NCBI GenBank assembly: GCA_934141445.1
Contig: CAKPCF010000001.1
Span: 70,426-134,425, forward strand
Origin: an uncultured Clostridia bacterium
Lineage (GTDB): Bacteria; Bacillota; Clostridia; TANB77; CAG-508
Direction of reading: 5' to 3'
DNA: 64,000 nucleotides
The notes under the pieces: generated by a model
Database searches by the model: none
Told to the model about the DNA's origin: nothing
What the model saw: only the letters and a program-made list of their open reading frames with translations
Part shown: one piece after another, positions 59,551-64,000 of the stretch
Numbering within the stretch: the stretch's first letter is position 1
Layout of the letters: the number at the start of each line of letters is the position of its first letter
Made by a program: the position numbers and the translations under genes

Positions 59551-61047
59551 ATGAGTGGAAGACAGAGCATAAAGGTTTATATGTCAGCTTGTCACAGTGA
59601 GGTTACAGGCTCAAAAATACCATTAACAATTGTATTTCCAAATAATAGGAAACAACGGATTTTGATTGATTGTGGGAGCTTTCAAGAAAAGGACTATCGG
59701 TATCTTAATTATTTTACTGATGTCAATCCAAAGAATGTTGATGCAATCTTAATAACGCACAATCATATTGACCATACAGGGCAACTTCCAACAATGGTAA
59801 AGGGAGGATTTAAATCATTCATTTATATGACTAAGATTACTAGACAACTATTACCAGCATTTCTGATGGATTCTGCAAGTAGACAGACTAAAAATATGAA
59901 AGAAATGATTGCAATGTATCCTGAGGAAGCATGGCGGTTTAAACCTTTGTACAATAAAGATGATGTTCGGGAAACTTTGAAACATTGTGTTGGAGTACGA
60001 TATCAAGAAACTATGGAGATTTTACCTGGAATTGAAGTGACATTTTTTATCAATGGGCATATTCTTGGTGCTGCTATGATACTGATACAATGTCATTATC
60101 CAGGAGTTAGACCATTGAATTTATTATTTACAGGTGATTACAAACTTCAGAATCCTTTTTTTGAAGTGCCAGATTTACCAGAGTGGCTTAAAAAAATGAA
60201 TCTGATTGTAATTCATGAAGCAACTTATGGTACTACAAAGGCAGAATGTTTAAAGGTTTGTTTTGTAAAAAATTTATTGGAGGCGTTTAAAAAACAACAA
60301 GATATTTTAATCGGAGCTTCAGCCCAAGGAAAAATGCAAGATGTCCTTTTGGATTTAAGAAAACTGCAAAATATGAATTTGATACCAGAAAATTATGATA
60401 TTTGCATAGATGGAACATTAGGTATTTCTACTACTTATGCATATCAAGAAATTCTGGAAGAGTTTAATCCGAAAAAAACTGATTTTATTCCAGATGGAAT
60501 TATTAAAGTTGATTGGAAACAGAGAAAAACGATTCTAAATTCTAATAGACGAAAAATTATTGTTACAACTTCAGGTATGCTTTCAAATGGACCAGCTCAA
60601 GTTTATGTGCCAATTTTCTTACAACATAAGAAGGCTTTGATTCATTTGACAGGATATGCTGCTGAAGATACATTGGCAAGAAAGCTAATTGATGCTAAAC
60701 ATGAGGAGGTTGTTGTAATTGATAATAAAGTGTATCAAAAGAGAGCAGAGATAAAATCTACAAGAGAGAAAACTGCACATACAACACTAGATGAAAGCTT
60801 AAAGTTTATTGGAAAATTTGAACATATTGCTTTTTTGGCGATAAATCATGGTAGAGAAGAAGTAAAGCTTGGCTTTAAGGATATTGTTGATGAACAGTGC
60901 TCGAATGTAGAGCAAACAGGTATACTAGATAGAGAAACGGTGTTTTGTATTACTCAATCTGGCAAGAGCAGTGAAAAGACAGACAGAATTGAGGTAATAG
61001 AGAAAAAGAAGAAAGCAGGGTGTGTAAAAAAACAAAATAAGTCCTAA
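59551..61047 (+). CDS. Metallo-beta-lactamase/beta-CASP RNase-like protein
   Basis: A 498-residue protein of the beta-CASP branch of the metallo-beta-lactamase fold. Metal motifs are DCGSFQ, HNHIDHTG (HxHxDH), NGHILGAA and FTGDYK. The beta-CASP part has GASAQGKMQD, VTTSGMLSNGPA and HLTGYAAEDTLARKL. Such proteins cut RNA, like the YSH1/CPSF-type exonucleases. The length is near 450-500 as usual. The C-terminal 60 residues are extra and end in a basic tail (KKKKAGCVKKQNKS). Its G+C is moderately above the window average and it is a single unit with its own promoter and terminator, so it may be acquired. Confidence 0.88.
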   Translation: MSGRQSIKVYMSACHSEVTGSKIPLTIVFPNNRKQRILIDCGSFQEKDYRYLNYFTDVNPKNVDAILITHNHIDHTGQLPTMVKGGFKSFIYMTKITRQLLPAFLMDSASRQTKNMKEMIAMYPEEAWRFKPLYNKDDVRETLKHCVGVRYQETMEILPGIEVTFFINGHILGAAMILIQCHYPGVRPLNLLFTGDYKLQNPFFEVPDLPEWLKKMNLIVIHEATYGTTKAECLKVCFVKNLLEAFKKQQDILIGASAQGKMQDVLLDLRKLQNMNLIPENYDICIDGTLGISTTYAYQEILEEFNPKKTDFIPDGIIKVDWKQRKTILNSNRRKIIVTTSGMLSNGPAQVYVPIFLQHKKALIHLTGYAAEDTLARKLIDAKHEEVVVIDNKVYQKRAEIKSTREKTAHTTLDESLKFIGKFEHIAFLAINHGREEVKLGFKDIVDEQCSNVEQTGILDRETVFCITQSGKSSEKTDRIEVIEKKKKAGCVKKQNKS

Positions 61048-61081
61048 TGATAAAATTTTCAGAAACTAAAGTTCAAATAGC

Positions 61082-61130
61082 AAAATTGTTCTGCAAGTGG
61101 TGCTGACCATTAGCAGAACAATTTTTTTTG
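61082..61130 (+). terminator. Terminator after the MBL-fold gene
   Basis: The perfect 13-bp arms AAAATTGTTCTGC / GCAGAACAATTTT are followed by TTTT. Nothing else is seen up to the methyltransferase start. Confidence 0.9.
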
Positions 61131-61271
61131 ATATTATCATAATGTCCACTTTTGTTCTATTAGACATACTAGCTTTAAACATATTTTAAAAAAGTAAATA
61201 TTTAAATTGTATATATATTTTTTTTATGATATAAATATATAATATAGTATGATATAAAATTCGGGGTAAAA

Positions 61272-63083
61272 ATGAAAAAAGAAGACATTTTGAAGAAATA
61301 TAGGATAACTGAAGGTACTTTAAATAACTGGAAAAAATTAAAATATATCGAGCAAACAGATGACATTGATTCGAAAATTGTTGATAAAATTTTAAAAGAT
61401 AAAAATGGAAATAGAAGAAATAAAAAAAATTCATTAGAAAAAATTATTCCAGTATCATATGTTAATGATATAAAAATTATTGATACAATAAAACAAATTT
61501 TGCAAATTCAAAGTGATTATAAAATTTCACTAAATAAGGTATTACATGAAGTAATATTAAGAATATTAAATAAAAGTAATTTAAAAATACCTAAGCAATT
61601 AAGTAAAATACTCGGCACAAGAACAAAGAAAAGTGAGATTATTTATTTTTTTGATAATTTAAATATAGATTTTGCAGATGATAATGACTTTTTAGGATGC
61701 TTATATATGTCTTTATTATCTGTTGGAAAAAAAGATGTGAATGGAATTTTTTATACACCATATAGTGTAGTTAATCAAATTATTGAAAAAATAGATTTTC
61801 AAGAAAATTCTAAAGTATTGGACCCAGGGTGTGGCAGTGGTAATTTTTTACTTCAAGCCTATAAAGCAATGAAAAGTGCCAATATTCCACCAGAAAAGAT
61901 AATTTCTAATTTATATGGCTATGATATTGATGAAATTGCAGTTCTTTTGGCAAAAATAAATATTTATATATTAGATAAAGAAGTGGAATTTGATAAAATT
62001 AACATATATAAAATGGATTTTTTGATAGATAAAATTAGCCAAAATTTTGATATTGTGATTGGAAATCCACCATGGGGGAAAAAATACACTAATGAAGAAA
62101 AACAAGCCCTAAAAGAAAAATATAATTCAGTATTTTGTAAAATGGATTCATATGCGCAATTCATTTTTTGTTCATTTAATATTTTAAATGAACATGGAAA
62201 TTTATGCTTTGTTTTACCAAGTAGTATATTAAATATTGAAACTCATGAAGAAATAAGGAAAGTAATATTACAGTATGATATTGAGTCTATAGATAGAATT
62301 GGAAGAAAATTTGAAGAAATAGTTACAGATGTAATTATAATTAAAATAAAAAAAGAATCAAATGAAAATCATAAATGTAGATATGACAATGCGATTGTAA
62401 ATCAAAATGAATTTAAAAATAACCCATATTATAATTTTTTAATGATAGATAATATATCAATGAATATTATAAAGAAATTAAAAAATTATCAATGTTATAA
62501 GCTAGAAGAAGATGTTGAGTTTGCATTGGGAATTGTAACTGGAAATAATAATAAATATATTACTGAAAAAAAGACAAAAGAAAATGAACCAATTATTAGT
62601 GGAAAAGAAATTGATAAGTATAGTATGAACTATGCAAAAATAAATAAATTTATAACTTTTAATAGACAAGAATTGCAACAAGTAGCAAAAGAAGAACTTT
62701 ATCGTTCAAAAAATAAAATAATATATAAATTTATTGGAAAAAAATTATGTTTTGCAATTGAAAATCGTGGAGTTCTAACATTGAATAGTGCAAATTTGTT
62801 GATTTTAGGAGAAAGATATAATATTTATTATATTTCAGCAATATTAAATTCAAGGATTACACAATTGTATTTTGAAGATACTTATAATACTCATAAGGTA
62901 TTAAAAAATCATATTCAATCATTTTTAATGCCAAACTTTAGAGAAAATGTTGTGAACGAGATTGCTAAAATAGTAAAAGAAGTCGGTGCACAAGATAGAT
63001 ATTGTGAAAAAATTGAAGATATTATATATAGAGAATTAAATTTAAGTGAAAAAGAAATTGAGTATATAAAAAATCGCTTTTAG
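61272..63083 (+). CDS. N6-adenine DNA methyltransferase of a type II R-M system
   Basis: A 603-residue protein. The N-terminal 130 residues begin with a short helix-turn-helix-like stretch (ILKKYRITEGTLNNWKKLKYIEQ). The catalytic domain has GIFYTPYSVVNQII, the S-adenosylmethionine site LDPGCGSGNFLL and the adenine motif NPPWGKKY (motif IV). The C-terminal third (from about LEEDVEFALGIVTGNNNKYI) is a TaqI-like target recognition domain. This is the gamma-type layout of TaqI-like methyltransferases. It would protect host DNA from the convergent endonuclease. The recognition sequence is not predictable. The start is ATG behind GGGG, and the last 4 bp overlap the end of the endonuclease gene. Confidence 0.9.
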   Translation: MKKEDILKKYRITEGTLNNWKKLKYIEQTDDIDSKIVDKILKDKNGNRRNKKNSLEKIIPVSYVNDIKIIDTIKQILQIQSDYKISLNKVLHEVILRILNKSNLKIPKQLSKILGTRTKKSEIIYFFDNLNIDFADDNDFLGCLYMSLLSVGKKDVNGIFYTPYSVVNQIIEKIDFQENSKVLDPGCGSGNFLLQAYKAMKSANIPPEKIISNLYGYDIDEIAVLLAKINIYILDKEVEFDKINIYKMDFLIDKISQNFDIVIGNPPWGKKYTNEEKQALKEKYNSVFCKMDSYAQFIFCSFNILNEHGNLCFVLPSSILNIETHEEIRKVILQYDIESIDRIGRKFEEIVTDVIIIKIKKESNENHKCRYDNAIVNQNEFKNNPYYNFLMIDNISMNIIKKLKNYQCYKLEEDVEFALGIVTGNNNKYITEKKTKENEPIISGKEIDKYSMNYAKINKFITFNRQELQQVAKEELYRSKNKIIYKFIGKKLCFAIENRGVLTLNSANLLILGERYNIYYISAILNSRITQLYFEDTYNTHKVLKNHIQSFLMPNFRENVVNEIAKIVKEVGAQDRYCEKIEDIIYRELNLSEKEIEYIKNRF

Positions 63084-63095
63084 GCGATTTTTTTA
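63070..63095. terminator. Hairpin shared by the convergent R-M genes
   Basis: AAATCGC / GCGATTT arms enclose the loop TTTTAG with T/A runs on both sides. It includes the stop codons of both genes. Confidence 0.8.
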
Positions 63096-63682
63096 TACTC
63101 AGAAAGTACTTCGTTCATGCTTATTTTGATTGTCCGCTCTAAAATTTCATATAATTCTTCATAAGTTAGCCATTTTTCTAAATAGTTGTTTAAATGGGTA
63201 TTTAAGGTTTTATTGTTAATATGAAACTGGCCTTCACCAACATTACCACGGTGCTGATGGTCAGAATACATAATTTCACTATTATTTATAATATCAGAAG
63301 AGTTAATTTTACATATCATAATTTTATCCTCAAAAAAACATCCATAATATAGAATTTGAAATTCATGAACTTTTACTTGTTGAATATTGCAATCAAATTT
63401 GCTATGTTGAGCATTTTCAAATGTTAACATTCTTTTCTCTAAATTTGAATTTATAATTTGTGAAATTGCATTTTCTTGTATGATTGTATCTGTACATTTT
63501 TTTAATACAGTAGAAAATTTTACTTCTATTTTTTCATTATTGTTTGTTCTTAAATCGTAAGCTAATGAATCAGAATCATTTAAATTGTATAAGGTTTTAA
63601 TCATCAATTCTGCGATTTTTCCAAATCTACGTGTGTTTAATGAAAATATTCCATCTCTAAATTCTTTTATTTTATTATTCAT
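63080..63682 (-). CDS. Type II restriction endonuclease (PD-(D/E)xK type)
   Basis: A 200-residue protein placed tail to tail with the methyltransferase. A probable PD-(D/E)xK core is visible: an early Glu in RFGKIAELMI, an Asp in SLAYDL and the EVK strand in KIEVKFST (about residues 51-58). The rest shows no family I can name. Type II endonucleases diverge fast, so naming depends on its methyltransferase partner. The convergent arrangement with a 4-bp overlap and a shared hairpin is compact. No control (C) protein gene lies nearby. Confidence 0.7.
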   Translation of the reverse strand: MNNKIKEFRDGIFSLNTRRFGKIAELMIKTLYNLNDSDSLAYDLRTNNNEKIEVKFSTVLKKCTDTIIQENAISQIINSNLEKRMLTFENAQHSKFDCNIQQVKVHEFQILYYGCFFEDKIMICKINSSDIINNSEIMYSDHQHRGNVGEGQFHINNKTLNTHLNNYLEKWLTYEELYEILERTIKISMNEVLSEYKKIA

Positions 63683-63906
63683 ATTTATCCTTTCAATATA
63701 ACATTTTTTAGATTGTATTTTATACTACAATAATTCTATCATAGCATTAGTTGATTTAAAAGATGTTAAAGTAAAATATATGTTATTTTTTATAGAAGGA
63801 AAGAGCATTAGTTTTTGTGAAAGTTTGTGAAAAGAGCGAGAAATGGAAAGCTTTATATATCAACGATTAAGAAAAATTGCAAAAAATAAGAGAGTTTAAA
63901 AACTCT
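63683..63906. other. Intergenic region without a recognised gene
   Basis: AT-rich stretch between the endonuclease start and the right-edge gene end. It should hold the endonuclease promoter. The only structure seen is the terminator hairpin at 63889-63908. Confidence 0.5.
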
Positions 63907-63908
63907 CT
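63889..63908 (-). terminator. Terminator of the gene running off the right edge
   Basis: The perfect 9-bp arms AGAGAGTTT / AAACTCTCT are followed on the minus strand by TTATTTTTT. Confidence 0.8.
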
Positions 63909-64000
63909 AAATATGGTCGAGGTGACCTTGGTTTATTCTTGAAATTTGTTTATTTTGTAGTGTTGCAGGTATTTTGTAATGTAGTTTGAATGCAGTTGGA
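63907..64000 (-). CDS. 3' end of a gene running off the right edge
   Basis: On the minus strand a frame open to the edge gives the last 30 residues of a protein (PTAFKLHYKIPATLQNKQ...GHLDHI) and a TAG stop, directly followed by a good terminator. The ending vaguely resembles transposase C-termini of the IS3 type, but 30 residues do not decide this. Confidence 0.5.
   Translation of the reverse strand, partial: PTAFKLHYKIPATLQNKQISRINQGHLDHI

Overview
The window is AT-rich (well under one third G+C over most of its length, judged by eye), with AGGAGG-type ribosome binding sites, frequent TTG/GTG starts and U-tailed terminator hairpins. It carries the tadA - SRP RNA - dnaX - ybaB/ebfC - recR order, the spore germination gene ypeB, a UgtP-type glycolipid synthase and tex. 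This points to a low-GC, endospore-forming Bacillota of the class Clostridia, probably an anaerobic host-associated species. Genus and species cannot be read from the sequence.

Layout. 1-2.3 kb: an ester/acyl-transfer trio (alpha/beta hydrolase, HxxxDG acyltransferase, membrane protein). 2.3-5.8 kb: a leftward block resembling part of a type IV secretion system (VirB3/PrgI-, VirB6-, VirB2- and VirD4-like). Its VirD4 gene is broken by a one-base frameshift and no VirB4 ATPase is present. 5.9-7.7 kb: a DUF1858 protein, then tRNA-Arg(CCT) whose 3' end is duplicated about 100 bp downstream, right in front of a HipA-like kinase. 7.7-9.4 kb: an ECF sigma/anti-sigma pair whose sigma gene is frameshifted at its start. 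9.5-13.8 kb: the tadA-SRP RNA-dnaX-ebfC-recR block. 13.8-22.4 kb: cell envelope and sporulation genes (ugtP, ypeB, murF-like, ddl, yqeK), interrupted by a compositionally foreign M20 peptidase. 22.5-30.6 kb: a DnaJ-like protein, then a one-direction locus built around a complete VirD4-like ATPase with no channel, relaxase or VirB4, accompanied by small helical proteins, coiled-coil and apolipoprotein-like repeat proteins and an HEXXH protein. 30.7-45.3 kb: mainly housekeeping (SbcD/SbcC-like pair, prfA, ZIP transporter, pcrA, ABC-F, tex) plus a membrane-linked transglutaminase-like protein. 46.2-55.5 kb: a leftward operon of a one-module NRPS with terminal reductase, two related membrane histidine kinases and a REC-HD-GYP response regulator, divergent from an HtrA protease. 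57-61 kb: a ribbon-helix-helix regulator and several short single-gene transcription units, some with foreign base composition. 61.2-63.7 kb: a convergent restriction-modification pair. A gene fragment runs off the right edge.

How the genes work together. The NRPS operon has the logic of making a small peptide aldehyde or alcohol and coupling it to two-component sensing and cyclic-di-GMP turnover. The synthase is transcribed first, the sensors and regulator follow at 12-91 bp spacing, and a perfect 13-bp inverted repeat surrounds the promoter. I consider this the best candidate for an undescribed system. The second is the 23.5-30.6 kb orphan VirD4 locus, which looks like a substrate-recruiting ATPase adapted to something other than conjugation. 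Both proposals rest on gene content and order, and no homology search was possible.
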